From contig VGZR01000022.1 of the NCBI GenBank assembly GCA_016872515.1, positions 1 through 32,123 on the forward strand: a stretch of 32,123 nucleotides of DNA, in the 5' to 3' direction. Origin of the DNA: SAR202 cluster bacterium (GTDB taxonomy: Bacteria; Chloroflexota; Dehalococcoidia; Lucifugimonadales; VGZR01). How positions within the stretch are numbered: position 1 is the first letter of the stretch; the number at the start of each line of letters is the position of its first letter. The position numbers and the translations under genes are program-made. Below the pieces are notes generated by a model that was not told the origin of the DNA, made no database searches, and worked only from the letters and a program-made list of their open reading frames with translations. Below are positions 15,215-25,600 of the stretch, piece by piece.

Positions 15215-16447
15215 ATGGGCAGGCTATGGTGGGCATCGCTGGCGCTGCTAGCCGTCGTGGCCGCGTGCGGCGACAGGCCCAAGCCGGCGCCACAGCCCAT
15301 ACGCGACCCGGCCATCGAGGCGCGGATGGAGGCGGTGCTGACCGCCGCAGCCGAAAAGCTGTCGCCCGAGCCTAAGGCGCAAGGCCAGGACTACGAATCG
15401 GCCAACGCCGTCCTGTCCAGCAGTCCTTCTCCGACGCCCGTGCCGCAGGTGCGGCTCCAGTGGGGCTCCACAGGGCCACCCGCTGGCCGCGAGGTCGTGG
15501 TGGCGCGGGTCGTGGACGGCGACACGATTGACGTTGAGTTCCCCAACGGGGCCTTCGAGCGGATACGGCTGTTGGGTGTGGACACGCCGGAGGCGGACGG
15601 CGGCAACAGGCCACGGGAGTTCGGCAATATCGTGGATATCTCATGCCTGAACGAGTGGGGTGCCTTGGCCTCCGAGTTCACGCGGGACGCCCTGGTGGAC
15701 CAAGCCATCCTGTTGACGTACGACGAACGGGCCTCGGGCCGGGACGGGTTCGGAAGGCTGCTGGCCTACGTGGAGATTGCAGGTGTGGACTTCAACGCGG
15801 AGCTGGTGGCGAGGGGCTACGCTAGAGTGTTCACCCGGTTCGGCGGCAGCCGGGAGTCCAGCCACCTCGCGCTTCAAGACCAGGCGCGGCAGGAGCGGGT
15901 GGGACTGTGGGATTGCCAACCACAGCCCCGGGTCGTAGTCACGCGTCGACCAGGACTTGAGGCGACCATCCAGGCGAAGCTAGCCGACCGGATCGCTGAC
16001 CGCGGGCGAGCTATCGGCACGGCGATAGATGTGGCCGTTGAGTACTTCGCGCTCACCGAGGCGCTATCGCCTACGCCGGAACGGCTCGATCCGGCGAGCG
16101 GGCTGCGGCAGGAGGTAGTCATCGAGTGCATCGCTTACGACGGAGCGGTGCCGCAGACCGAGTCGGACGAGTACGTGCAGATCACGAACATAGGGGTCGA
16201 ACCGGTGGACCTCTCAGGATGGCACCTAGCGGCGGGGGATGGCAGGGCCGACTTCATCTTTCCGAGTTACCTCCTGATGCCGGGGCGCTTCGTCCGTGTG
16301 TACACGAACGAGCGCCACCCCGAGACCGGCGGCTTCGCCTTCGGGTCAGCGCAAGCTCTGTGGGGCAATGACCAACCCAGAACTGCCAAGCTCCTAGACG
16401 AGTCCGGTGCAGTGGTCTCCATGAAGAACTACCCACCGGGATGCTAG
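15215..16447 (+). CDS. Secreted nuclease lipoprotein: thermonuclease (SNase) domain plus lamin-tail domain
   Basis: 410 aa. The N-terminus is a lipoprotein signal peptide with the lipobox VAAC (Cys18), so the protein is probably anchored outside the membrane. After a Pro-rich linker comes a staphylococcal-nuclease domain (about 94-235). It has VVDGDTIDVEF, the Arg and Glu of RLLGVDTPE and the second Arg in GFGRLLAYV; these match the three catalytic residues of S. aureus nuclease (Arg35, Glu43, Arg87). A C-terminal lamin-tail domain (about 305-405) follows, with DEYVQITNIGVEPVDLSGWH and a WGND motif. Such proteins probably degrade extracellular nucleic acid for nutrients. The ATG was chosen to give the signal peptide; the frame is open 147 nt further upstream, over lipB. 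Its stop overlaps the start of the next gene by 7 nt, indicating coupling. Confidence 0.88.
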   Translation: MGRLWWASLALLAVVAACGDRPKPAPQPIRDPAIEARMEAVLTAAAEKLSPEPKAQGQDYESANAVLSSSPSPTPVPQVRLQWGSTGPPAGREVVVARVVDGDTIDVEFPNGAFERIRLLGVDTPEADGGNRPREFGNIVDISCLNEWGALASEFTRDALVDQAILLTYDERASGRDGFGRLLAYVEIAGVDFNAELVARGYARVFTRFGGSRESSHLALQDQARQERVGLWDCQPQPRVVVTRRPGLEATIQAKLADRIADRGRAIGTAIDVAVEYFALTEALSPTPERLDPASGLRQEVVIECIAYDGAVPQTESDEYVQITNIGVEPVDLSGWHLAAGDGRADFIFPSYLLMPGRFVRVYTNERHPETGGFAFGSAQALWGNDQPRTAKLLDESGAVVSMKNYPPGC

Positions 16448-18798
16448 GTGCGATGGGCCTTTACCAAGCCGCGTTCGGACTGCTCCTGGGCCGGCGGATG
16501 CCGAGGACATCTGGGACGCTCGCGGCACCAGGACTGAAGGGTGTGGTCGTCATCAGGCGCGACCGGTACGGCATCCCGCACATCGAGGCCGAGAGCGACG
16601 AGGATGCTTGGTACGGACTCGGGTTCTGCCACGGGCAGGACAGGGCGTTCCAGCTCGAAATCAGCCTGCGGGTAGCGCGCGGGACGGTGTCCGAGCTGGT
16701 GGGCAAAGCTGGACTCCCCACCGACCTATTGGCACGCCGTATCGGATTCAACCATTCTGCAGCGCGACAGTGGGCCGCCCTTGACCCGGACGTCAGCCAG
16801 GCGCTGGAAGCATATGCTAAGGGGGTCACGGACGGGGCCACGTTAGGGTCGCCCCGCCGCGCGCACGAGTTCGCGCTGCTCAAGATACGGCCGACGCCCT
16901 ACACCGGCGTGGACGCGCTGGCGGTGGCCAAGGTGTACGCCTTCGGCCTTTCCTCCAACTGGAGCGCCGAGCTGGCCCGCTACCATGTCCTGCAGGGAGA
17001 CGGGCCGGAGGCGCTGCGCGCTGTTGACCCGTCGTACCCCGAGTGGCTCCCCGTGACGATGCCTGACGGTGGCGATGCGGGTACACCTGTGGACCGGCTG
17101 TCGGGCGACCTAGCGCTGCTGGCAGCGGCGGCTGGTGTCAGCGGGGGGTCGAACAATTGGGTGCTGGCCGCCTCCCGGACAGCGACGGGGCGGCCTATCC
17201 TCGCTAACGACCCGCACCTGCCGGCCGAGCTTCCTCCCTACTGGTATCTGGCACACGTACGGACGCGTGAATGGGCGGTGGCGGGCGCCACGCTGGCCGG
17301 CACGCCCGCATTCGCAGCGGGGCACAACGGCCACGCGGCCTGGGGCGTAACCGCGGGCATGGCGGACAACACCGACCTGTTTATCGAGGAGGTCGGGCCC
17401 GATGGCGTCACCATCCGCGCAGGCGATGCATCCCAAGTTTGCGTAGTCCGCAAGGAGGTTATCGCGGTCAAGGGCGGCGAGCCGGTCGTCGAGAACGTAC
17501 TGGTGACGCCGCGCGGACCAATCATCGCTCCGCCGCAGAAGGGCGAGACGAAGGGCCTTTCGCTGGCGGCGGTCTGGCTGGAGCCAAGGCCGGCGGCGGG
17601 CCTGCTGCGCATCCACCGGGTACGGAGCTTCGAGGAGTTCCGGCAGGCCTTCGCGCAGTGGCCGCTGATGTCTCTCAACATGGTCTATGCCGATGTGTCC
17701 AGCAGCATCGGCTGGCAGCTCGTGGGAGAAGTGCCGGTGAGACGGGATGGCTATGGCACGATGCCACTACCCGGCTGGGGCAGCCGGCCCGGGTGGGAAG
17801 ATTCACCTGTCCCCTTCGGCGCCATGCCCTACGCGGCGAACCCGGCATGCGGCTTCCTGGTCACATCCAACGCCAAGCCCGTCAGGGACGACAGCGGCCC
17901 GTTCTTTGGGGTGGACTGGATAGACGGGTACCGCCAAGCGCGCATCACAGAGCAGCTCGCGACACGTAGCGACTGGGATGTGGCCTCAACCCTTCGGCTC
18001 CAGACGGACACGCTCTCCATCCCTTGGCGGGAGGTGCGCAACGCTGTCTTGGCGATGCAAACGGGAGACAGCGATGCGAAACGCGGGTTGACGTTGTTGC
18101 AAGCATGGGATGGCGTCTTGGCGGGTGAATCACCCGCCGCCTCCGTCTTCGTGCGGTTCGTTGCGGAGATGACGCGCCGAGTCGTTGAGGCGAAGGCACC
18201 GAACTCGGTGGCATGGGCACTGGGCAAGAGCGACACGCCGGTGATGGAGTACACGGTGTTCGTCCTGCGGCGGGTGGGATACCTGTCACGGCTCTTGCGG
18301 CAGCAGCCGGATGGCTGGTTCGCGGGAGGCTGGCCAGCCGAGATGGCAGACGCGCTCGCAGCAGCGGTGCGGGACCTGCGTTTCAAATACGGTGCCAGCA
18401 CAGATTCCTGGGCTTGGGGAAAGGTGAGGCCGCTCGTGCTCAAGCACCGGGTCGGGGAGCGCAAGCCGTTGGACAAGGTGTTCAACCGCGGTCCATTCCC
18501 CATCGGTGGGGACACCGACACGGTGGCGCAGGCTTCATGCGACCCGCTGAACCCGTACGGCAACCCGCTGTTTGTCGCCTCGATGCGAATGGTGGTGGAC
18601 GTGGGCAACTGGGAGGCCAGCCAGTTCTCCCTCCCAGGCGGCCAGTCGGGCAACCCGCTGTCGCCCCACTACGACGACTTACTCCGCCTCTGGTTGCGGG
18701 GCGACGGCGTACCCATGGCCTGGTCACAGGACAGCGTGGCCCGCGCGACAAGGCGGACGTTGCGGCTGGTGCCATCGCCGCCGACATCCGCATCCTGA
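16441..18798 (+). CDS. Penicillin acylase-family N-terminal nucleophile hydrolase
   Basis: 785 aa precursor of the Ntn-hydrolase type that cuts itself into alpha and beta chains. The alpha region has RDRYGIPHIEAESDEDAWYG and GFCHGQDRAFQLE, both family landmarks. Self-cleavage should occur before Ser237 in GVSGGSNNWVLA, which then becomes the catalytic nucleophile. The beta-chain ends with the NPLSPHYDDLLRLWLRG motif. The family includes penicillin G, glutaryl-cephalosporin and acyl-homoserine-lactone acylases; the substrate here is unknown and may be an N-acyl amide. The start overlaps the nuclease lipoprotein gene. The N-terminus has only a short apolar stretch (GLYQAAFGLLLG) and no clear signal peptide, which is odd because relatives are usually exported. 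A later start would not add one. Confidence 0.92.
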   Translation: MLGAMGLYQAAFGLLLGRRMPRTSGTLAAPGLKGVVVIRRDRYGIPHIEAESDEDAWYGLGFCHGQDRAFQLEISLRVARGTVSELVGKAGLPTDLLARRIGFNHSAARQWAALDPDVSQALEAYAKGVTDGATLGSPRRAHEFALLKIRPTPYTGVDALAVAKVYAFGLSSNWSAELARYHVLQGDGPEALRAVDPSYPEWLPVTMPDGGDAGTPVDRLSGDLALLAAAAGVSGGSNNWVLAASRTATGRPILANDPHLPAELPPYWYLAHVRTREWAVAGATLAGTPAFAAGHNGHAAWGVTAGMADNTDLFIEEVGPDGVTIRAGDASQVCVVRKEVIAVKGGEPVVENVLVTPRGPIIAPPQKGETKGLSLAAVWLEPRPAAGLLRIHRVRSFEEFRQAFAQWPLMSLNMVYADVSSSIGWQLVGEVPVRRDGYGTMPLPGWGSRPGWEDSPVPFGAMPYAANPACGFLVTSNAKPVRDDSGPFFGVDWIDGYRQARITEQLATRSDWDVASTLRLQTDTLSIPWREVRNAVLAMQTGDSDAKRGLTLLQAWDGVLAGESPAASVFVRFVAEMTRRVVEAKAPNSVAWALGKSDTPVMEYTVFVLRRVGYLSRLLRQQPDGWFAGGWPAEMADALAAAVRDLRFKYGASTDSWAWGKVRPLVLKHRVGERKPLDKVFNRGPFPIGGDTDTVAQASCDPLNPYGNPLFVASMRMVVDVGNWEASQFSLPGGQSGNPLSPHYDDLLRLWLRGDGVPMAWSQDSVARATRRTLRLVPSPPTSAS

Positions 18799-18844
18799 AG
18801 CCGCGCGTAGTCCCATTCGACGCCAGGCCATTACCCGTTGCTGC

Positions 18845-18853
18845 TGCTGCTAT
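18845..18853 (+). promoter_or_regulatory. Extended -10 promoter for the ABC transporter operon
   Basis: TGCTATAAT is a perfect extended -10 (TGn plus TATAAT). It lies in the 155-nt gap between the acylase and the first permease, with no good -35, as expected for extended -10 promoters. The predicted start near 18860 leaves a leader of about 94 nt. It suggests that the ABC operon is transcribed independently of the upstream metabolic genes. Confidence 0.5.
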
Positions 18854-18953
18854 AATCCCGCCCACTGATACGGCCCAGGCAGTTGGGGGTACCCTCGATA
18901 GTCTATAGCGTACGCTACGTCCGGGGCACGGGGAGGCGGTCCACTAGGAAGTC

Positions 18954-21900
18954 ATGCAACCTCTGACCCTTCAGAAGCTTGTCCTGAAGCGCTTGATGGA
19001 CAACTGGCGCCTGATGCTCTGCATCTTCCTCGGCATCCTCGTGGCGACCAGCCTGGTGGCCGGGGCGCCGACCTACATGCGGGCGCTGGAGCGGCTAGGC
19101 CTCCACACCTCCATCGAGCGGGCGCCCGACACCGTGCTCAACAGCCACGTCTTTTCGCCCAACATCCCTCTGACGGCGTCTGGGCTGCAGCAAAGTCAGG
19201 GAGTCCTGGATGATGCGATAGAACGGTACATCGCCCCCATCTATCTCAACCAGCGGCGCTTCATCCGCAGCGACACCTACCTCGCGGGCTTGTCGGCCAC
19301 CGCTTTGCACCCACAAGCAGGACTGGGCGGCCGCGTGGGGCGCGGCTACATCCAGTTCATGACCGATATCGAACACCACATCCGGTTCGTTGACGGCCGG
19401 ATGGCCACCGATGCCATCTCGGTGGAGCCGGAAGGCACGGTGGTGGAGGTCATCGTCGGCACGCCGTCGCTCGAGGTCTTCCCGCTTCACGTCGGCGACG
19501 AAATCGTGATGACGCCGTTCCTAGCGCACCCAACCAGGGTCATCGCGCGCCTGGTCGGCATCTTCGAACCGACTGACCCCACAGAGGCGTACTGGCGGCA
19601 CAACGCCAACATCTTCCTCAGACCTGCCCCTCCTCAAGAGGTGCCGGAGACGGCGGTGCGGGTCGCGCCGAACGAGCCTCCCCTGCCCTTCTTCACGACG
19701 GAGACGGCCATGCTGGAGGGGGTCGGCAAGACCTTCCCGGGCAGCCTCGTGTACTCGACCTGGCTCATCTTCGTGGACAGGCAGAACCTGAAGGCGTGGT
19801 CCATCGCCGAGGGCAGCGAGCGGCTGACCGGGTTCGAGAAGGCCATCACGGACAGCTTGCCAGGGTCGGCCGTCCTCTCCGGGGTGCAGGGACTGTTCAC
19901 CGAGCACGAGCGGCGGAGCCTGTTCACCGGTATCCCGCTGGCGCTGTTGCTGGCCCTGATGGTGGTGACGGTGCTCTACTACCTGCTCATGATGGTCTCG
20001 TACCTGGTCCAGAGCAGAGAGGGGGATGTGGCCCGCTTCAAGACCAGGGGCGTGGGCACGTGGCAGATACTGAAGCTTTATGCGGGCGAGAGCGCGGTGT
20101 TGACGGCCGTGGCCGTGGTGGCCGCGCCATTTATCGCGGCAGGAGGCGTGGCGCTAGCGGGGAAGCTGCCCTATTTCAGAGACATCACCGGCGGTGGGAT
20201 GCTGCCGGCGAGGGTCGAAGGCCTGGCGTTCATCATCGCCGTGGGCGTCGGCCTCGCCTGTCTTGCGATCTACGTGTTGCCGGGTGTGCTCGGAGCGCGC
20301 ACTGGGCTCATCGTACACAGGCTCCGCTCCTCCCGTCCGCCGACGACCCCCGTGTTCCAGCGTTACTACCTGGACGTGGCCCTGCTCGCGCTAGGCGGGC
20401 TGGTCTTCTGGGAGCTCTATACGCGAGGCAACATCGCTTCCGGTGGGCTTTTCAGCAACGTACAGGTTAACGAAACGCTGCTTCTGGCTCCGGTACTGTT
20501 CCTTGTAGCCGTAGCGCTGGTGTTCATGCGCTTCTTCCCGCTTTTGGTCAAGTACGTGAGTGGCGAATCGGCAGGGCTTCTTCATCTCGTGGTAGCCGCG
20601 ACCACGATAGTTCTCTCGGCAGGCGTGGGGATAGAACAAACGCTCGATGGAGGCGGATTCGGCTGGGCCGGTCCGGCTGTACTTGTGCTGGCCTTAGGCA
20701 GCGCCTACTGGATGACCCAGTATGCCCGGAAACCCTACCCGTTATGGCTCGGCCTGGCCGTTCAGGCGGGCCTGGTGGCAGGATACATCTTATGGGAGCC
20801 GCTGCAGAAGGGCGAACTGTTCTACGCGGCCAAGGCGGCGGTCATCGCCATCGTACCGGGTCAAGTCCTCTTCCTCGGTCTCAAGGCTGCTATGAACAGG
20901 ACACCCGTGTGGGCTTCGATGGGCCTGTGGCACATGGCCCGTAATCCCCTCCAATACAGCTGGCTTGTCCTTCTGCTGGTCTTAGTGACCGGCCTGGGGA
21001 TCCTGGCCACCACGGTGGGAGGGACGCTCGACCGCAGCTATCAAGACCGCATCAACTATGAGACTGCCACCGACATCCGTGTGAGCAATATCCCCGGCAA
21101 CATCGCCAGGGGCAGGACCGCGCTGAAAGAGCGATACCAGACCATCCCTGGAGTGACGTCGGTTTCCCTTGCACTGCGTGGAGGAGGAGGAACCGGGAGC
21201 ACAGGCGGTGGGGTGCACTTCCAGGCACTTGCCGTCGAATCAGAAGTGTTCCCCTACATGGCGTGGTACCGGGAGGACTTCTCCGACCAGCCGCTGAACG
21301 TGGTCCTGCGGACGCTCCAAACAGGGCCACTGGCCCTGCCGCTATCCATACCCGATGACGCCGTGGAGCTAGGGGTGTACGTGAAGACCAGCGAAGTGTT
21401 CTCCAATATCTTCCTCTGGATGGTCGTGGAGGACCAGCGCGGCGTCGTGTCTACGATCACCTTCGGCTCTGCCGGTCCGCCGCAGTGGCACCTGCTCCGG
21501 GCCGACCTGCCGAAACGGCTTGTGCCGCCCTTCCGCCTGCTGTCCATCCAACTCTACGAGCCTGCTTTCGGACCTGCCGGGACTCCGGGCTCCATCCTCA
21601 TTGACGACGTCCATGCCGTCACTGCCAGCGGCGAGACCGTGGTCCTGGAAGATTTCGAGGGGCAGATGCGGTGGACTCCCCTGCCGACGTCCGAGCTTGC
21701 CTCCAACTCATTGGACGCGCAGGAGTCGGATGTGTTCGCCGGAACGCGGTCCGGGGCCTTCACGTTCGGCAAGGATACGGACCGCGGCATCCGTGGCTTC
21801 TACCACAGCCCTTCCGGTGGACCGGTGCCGGTCATCATCAGTGAGAACCTCTCCGTGGCGGCTGGCCTAGCGGTCGGCGACACCCTCATCGTGAACGCCC

Positions 21901-22619
21901 TCGGCGGCCTGATGCCCGTCGTCATCAGCGGCGTGGTGGAATACTTCCCGACGCTCGACCCGACCGCAGCTCCCTTCCTCGTCCTGGACCTGGAGGCCGC
22001 CGTCAGGCACCTGGAACTCCTCGCCCCCACAACCTCGATCACGCCCAATGAGATGTTCCTCTCGCATGCGCCAGGTGCCGAGACCACGGTCACCGACGTC
22101 CTTTGGGAAAGCCTGGGGCGCATCCAGCCCATCAAGATATATGGGCGCGAGGCGCAGCTCGAGGCCGTACGCCTTGACCCGCTTATCACCGCGGGATGGA
22201 AGGCGATGGTCCTCATGGCCCTAGGAGTCATCGTCCTCACGGCGGCATTGGGCTACACGACTTATCTCCTCTCCTTCGCAGGCAGAAGCCGGGCGGAGAT
22301 GGGGTTCCTGCAAACCCTCGGACTTTCGAGCCGCCAACTCCTTGCATTACTGGGCCTGGAACACTTGGTCATCGCATTGTTCGGGCTGGGGTTGGGGACA
22401 TGGGCGGGCTTCCAGATGAGCGATATCATGGTGCGCTCCGTCTCCGTCACGGAGCGTGGCTTCGAGGTGGTGCCGCCGTTCGTGGTCATCACCGACTGGA
22501 GTTTCATGGGGCCCATCTACGTTATCTTAGTGGCTATCTTCGTTGTGGCGGCCTGGGTGCTGCATCACGGCGTCGCTCACCTCGACCTCCACACCGTCGC
22601 GCGCGGCGAGGCGGTGTGA
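18954..22619 (+). CDS. Giant FtsX-like ABC transporter permease (1221 aa)
   Basis: A very long FtsX/MacB-type permease. One N-terminal membrane helix (about 19-40) is followed by an extracytoplasmic domain (to about 320) and a helix cluster (from about 326, IPLALLLALMVVTVLYYLLM). A further block follows from about 470 to 690, then a large second extracytoplasmic domain and three C-terminal helices (from about 1080). The external domain holds a stretch ending in GSILIDDVHAV and VLEDFEG (about 880-900) that resembles a galactose-binding jelly-roll. Compared with the next gene it has an extra hydrophobic block of about 107 residues (about 541-647). The ATG has the ribosome site AGGA 4 nt upstream. 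Such permeases generally drive work outside the membrane (lipoprotein or peptide extrusion) rather than import. The substrate is unknown. Confidence 0.88.
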   Translation: MQPLTLQKLVLKRLMDNWRLMLCIFLGILVATSLVAGAPTYMRALERLGLHTSIERAPDTVLNSHVFSPNIPLTASGLQQSQGVLDDAIERYIAPIYLNQRRFIRSDTYLAGLSATALHPQAGLGGRVGRGYIQFMTDIEHHIRFVDGRMATDAISVEPEGTVVEVIVGTPSLEVFPLHVGDEIVMTPFLAHPTRVIARLVGIFEPTDPTEAYWRHNANIFLRPAPPQEVPETAVRVAPNEPPLPFFTTETAMLEGVGKTFPGSLVYSTWLIFVDRQNLKAWSIAEGSERLTGFEKAITDSLPGSAVLSGVQGLFTEHERRSLFTGIPLALLLALMVVTVLYYLLMMVSYLVQSREGDVARFKTRGVGTWQILKLYAGESAVLTAVAVVAAPFIAAGGVALAGKLPYFRDITGGGMLPARVEGLAFIIAVGVGLACLAIYVLPGVLGARTGLIVHRLRSSRPPTTPVFQRYYLDVALLALGGLVFWELYTRGNIASGGLFSNVQVNETLLLAPVLFLVAVALVFMRFFPLLVKYVSGESAGLLHLVVAATTIVLSAGVGIEQTLDGGGFGWAGPAVLVLALGSAYWMTQYARKPYPLWLGLAVQAGLVAGYILWEPLQKGELFYAAKAAVIAIVPGQVLFLGLKAAMNRTPVWASMGLWHMARNPLQYSWLVLLLVLVTGLGILATTVGGTLDRSYQDRINYETATDIRVSNIPGNIARGRTALKERYQTIPGVTSVSLALRGGGGTGSTGGGVHFQALAVESEVFPYMAWYREDFSDQPLNVVLRTLQTGPLALPLSIPDDAVELGVYVKTSEVFSNIFLWMVVEDQRGVVSTITFGSAGPPQWHLLRADLPKRLVPPFRLLSIQLYEPAFGPAGTPGSILIDDVHAVTASGETVVLEDFEGQMRWTPLPTSELASNSLDAQESDVFAGTRSGAFTFGKDTDRGIRGFYHSPSGGPVPVIISENLSVAAGLAVGDTLIVNALGGLMPVVISGVVEYFPTLDPTAAPFLVLDLEAAVRHLELLAPTTSITPNEMFLSHAPGAETTVTDVLWESLGRIQPIKIYGREAQLEAVRLDPLITAGWKAMVLMALGVIVLTAALGYTTYLLSFAGRSRAEMGFLQTLGLSSRQLLALLGLEHLVIALFGLGLGTWAGFQMSDIMVRSVSVTERGFEVVPPFVVITDWSFMGPIYVILVAIFVVAAWVLHHGVAHLDLHTVARGEAV

Positions 22620-22620
22620 T

Positions 22621-25600
22621 GTGCTGCTGACGCGTCTTGCTTCGGCTTGGGTCATGGTGATCAAGCGCGCGCTGGCGCACTGGCGACTCCTGTCGGCGGT
22701 CATCATCGGCGTGGTGCTGGCATGCGCCATCATGGCCGGAACGATCGTCTATTTCGAGTCGCTGCGCGAGCTTGCGCTGAAGAACGCTCTGGGCCGGATA
22801 CCCGCCGAGGACTTAAATATCATCATCAAGGCGGAACGCGGCCCCACGACGCCGGCGGAGCGGGACAAGGTCGTGAATGCCACCGAGGTCCAGGTGAACT
22901 CAAGGGTGGCCTGGTTCCTCAGAGACCGGAGCGTCGTTGGCCGCTCCGCCACGTTCTTCATGACGGAGCCAGGGAACGAGGGTCAGGCCGGCCTCGACAA
23001 CAACCGGGCTTACTTCGTGTACCTGCCTGATTTCGGCGAAGTGGCGTCCATCGCGCCGGGCGGGAGCGCGCCGCGTGACCAGACGGTGGCCGCCCCCGGA
23101 GGGACGCTGACCCTCGAAGCGCTGGTTCCAGAGAGCGAGGCTCTCCAGTATGGGATCGAGATCGGAGAGGCCTTCTCTGTAGTCCCCTACTGGGACGATG
23201 CTACCCCCGTTGCTTCAGTCGTGGTGACGGGCCTTGTCCGGAAGAATGACCCAGCCGACGAGTTCTGGGACCTCGAGGAGACCGTGCTGGAGGCGCCAAC
23301 CGGGCCGAGCTTCCAGACGGTGCCCTTCTACATCTCCGAAGAGACGTACTTCGGCGCTTTGGGCGTGGCCTTCAGGAAGATGGACTCGACCTACGGATGG
23401 CTGCTGGCCGTGAACCAGGGTCGCATAGATGCGCGCAACGCCGCCACGGTCCGCCTCAAGACCTTGGAGCTGAAAGACCGGCTAGGCTCCCAACTCTTCG
23501 GCTACCAGCAGTTCACCGAACTCGACAAGGTGCTCGCCGACTATGACCAGCGGCTATTCTTCACCAAACTCCCTATGATTATCGTCCTGATCCTCATCGC
23601 TGTGGTCATCCTGTACTACGTGGTCATCCTCTCCTCACTGCTGGTGGAGCAACAGCGAGGAGAGATCGCCTTACTGCGCGGCCGCGGCGCCGGGCCTTTC
23701 CATCTGCTTGCCGTGTTCGCGCTGGAAGGCGGTACCATCGCCGTGCTGGGCGCGGTCTTGGGCCCGCTTATCGCCTCCGGCATCATCAGCGTGGCCGGTT
23801 TCTCTCCCGCCTTCTCGGACCTGACAGACGGGGGCCTTAAGACGCACATCTCGGCCACCGCCTACGGCCTGAGCGCGGTTGGAGGACTGTTCAGCTTCAT
23901 GGCCCTGATGGTACCCGCCATCCAGGCGTCGCGGAAGAGCGTGACCCGCCACCGGCAGGAGGCGGCCAGGCCGACGGCCTTGCCCTTCTTCCAACGCTAC
24001 TACCTGGATGTCTTGCTCCTCGCGGGCTGCATCGTGCTCTTCCGGCAGCTTTCGGAGCAGGGCTCGGTGGTGGCGACGCGGGTCTTCGGAGAGTACGCGG
24101 TCAACCAGATGCTGCTGGCCGTACCCGCGCTGACGCTCCTGGCTGTGGCGATGGTGCTTCTGCGCCTCTTCCCGATGGCGTTGAGCCTGATGAGCCGCCT
24201 GTTCTCGCGCTGGCTGCCCGCGGGGCTGGTGCTGGCGGTATGGCAGATGGCGCGCAATCCCACCCACTACGCCAGACTGTCGCTGCTGCTCATCCTCACG
24301 GCGGGCCTGGGTATGTTCGCCGCCAGCTTCGGAGGAACGCTGGAGCGCAACTTCAAGGAGCGGGCGCTGTATGCTTCGGGCGGAGATGTCCGGCTGCAGG
24401 GCATGACGCTGAACAACTTCGGCGAGTCGTTGGCGGTGGCTCCCAGCTATCAATCCCTCCCAGGCGTGGACCGCGTCGCCGTGGCATACCGTGGCGACGG
24501 CTACGATGCCTCGAAGCTCACCGGCGAAGACTTCGTCATGTTCTCTGTGGAAGGCAAGGAGTTGGCCGAGTTCACCTGGACTCGCGAGGACTTCGCATCC
24601 CAGCCTGTGGCCGATCTGATGGGCAAGCTAGAGTCCGCCACCATGCCCGTCGGACTTGTACTGCCGAAGGACGCCACAGCGTTGCGGGCTACGATCAAGC
24701 CGGACAGGCCACAGCCCACGGTCCTACTGGTCGCCCGCCTTCGGGACGCACGAGACCGGTGGTTCGCCTACGATCTGGGCACCCTGGCTTCGGGCGAGTG
24801 GACCAACCTCGAAGCCTCCCTGTCCAGGATAAGCGTCGGAAGGAGACGTCAGGGCCTCCAACCCGTAGCGCCGTTGACGCTGATGTCCATCGCCGTCGTG
24901 CAGACCGATGCGCAGCGGCCGTTGCAGGCGGGGTCAGTCCTCATTGACGGGATTGACGTAGTGACCCCAAGCCAGGGAGCAGTGCCTCTGGAGACTTTCG
25001 AAGACCTCGAGGGCTGGACGCTGCTCAAGGTGGTACCCGCTGCGGCAACGGACTCGATGGCCTTGGCCGAGCCGGAGAGCGAAGACCGGTCCTCCGCCGT
25101 GAGGTTCACCTGGTTCGAGGGGCCGCCATTCGCTGCGAGGGGCATCTACGCCGGCCCGCTGCTGGAGCCTCTTCCAGCCCTCGCGAACGATAAGTTCTTC
25201 GAGGCCACCAGCCACCGGCACGGGGATGTCTTCGAAATCGTCGCCGGGAACCAGCGGGTCCCCGTTCAGCTCGTCGGCGACTTCGATTTCTTCCCTAGCT
25301 TGGACACGGAAAACGAGCGGTTCCTCATCACCGACCTCGACTCGCTGCTCACCTATGCCAACCTCGATCCGTCCGACGCGGAGCTGAAGCCGAACGAGGT
25401 CTGGCTGAAGACGTCCGCAACAGGCGAGGAAAGGCAGGCGCTTGTCGAAAGCTTGAATAACCGGCCCTTCACCGTCTGGCGGGTGTACGACCGTGAGCAG
25501 CTCTTAGGACAACATCAGGTTGACCCGCTGATGCGAGCCGGCTGGCGCGCGCTGCTGTTCATCGCCTTCGGCGCGGTGCTTATCCTGAGCTGCGTGGGCT

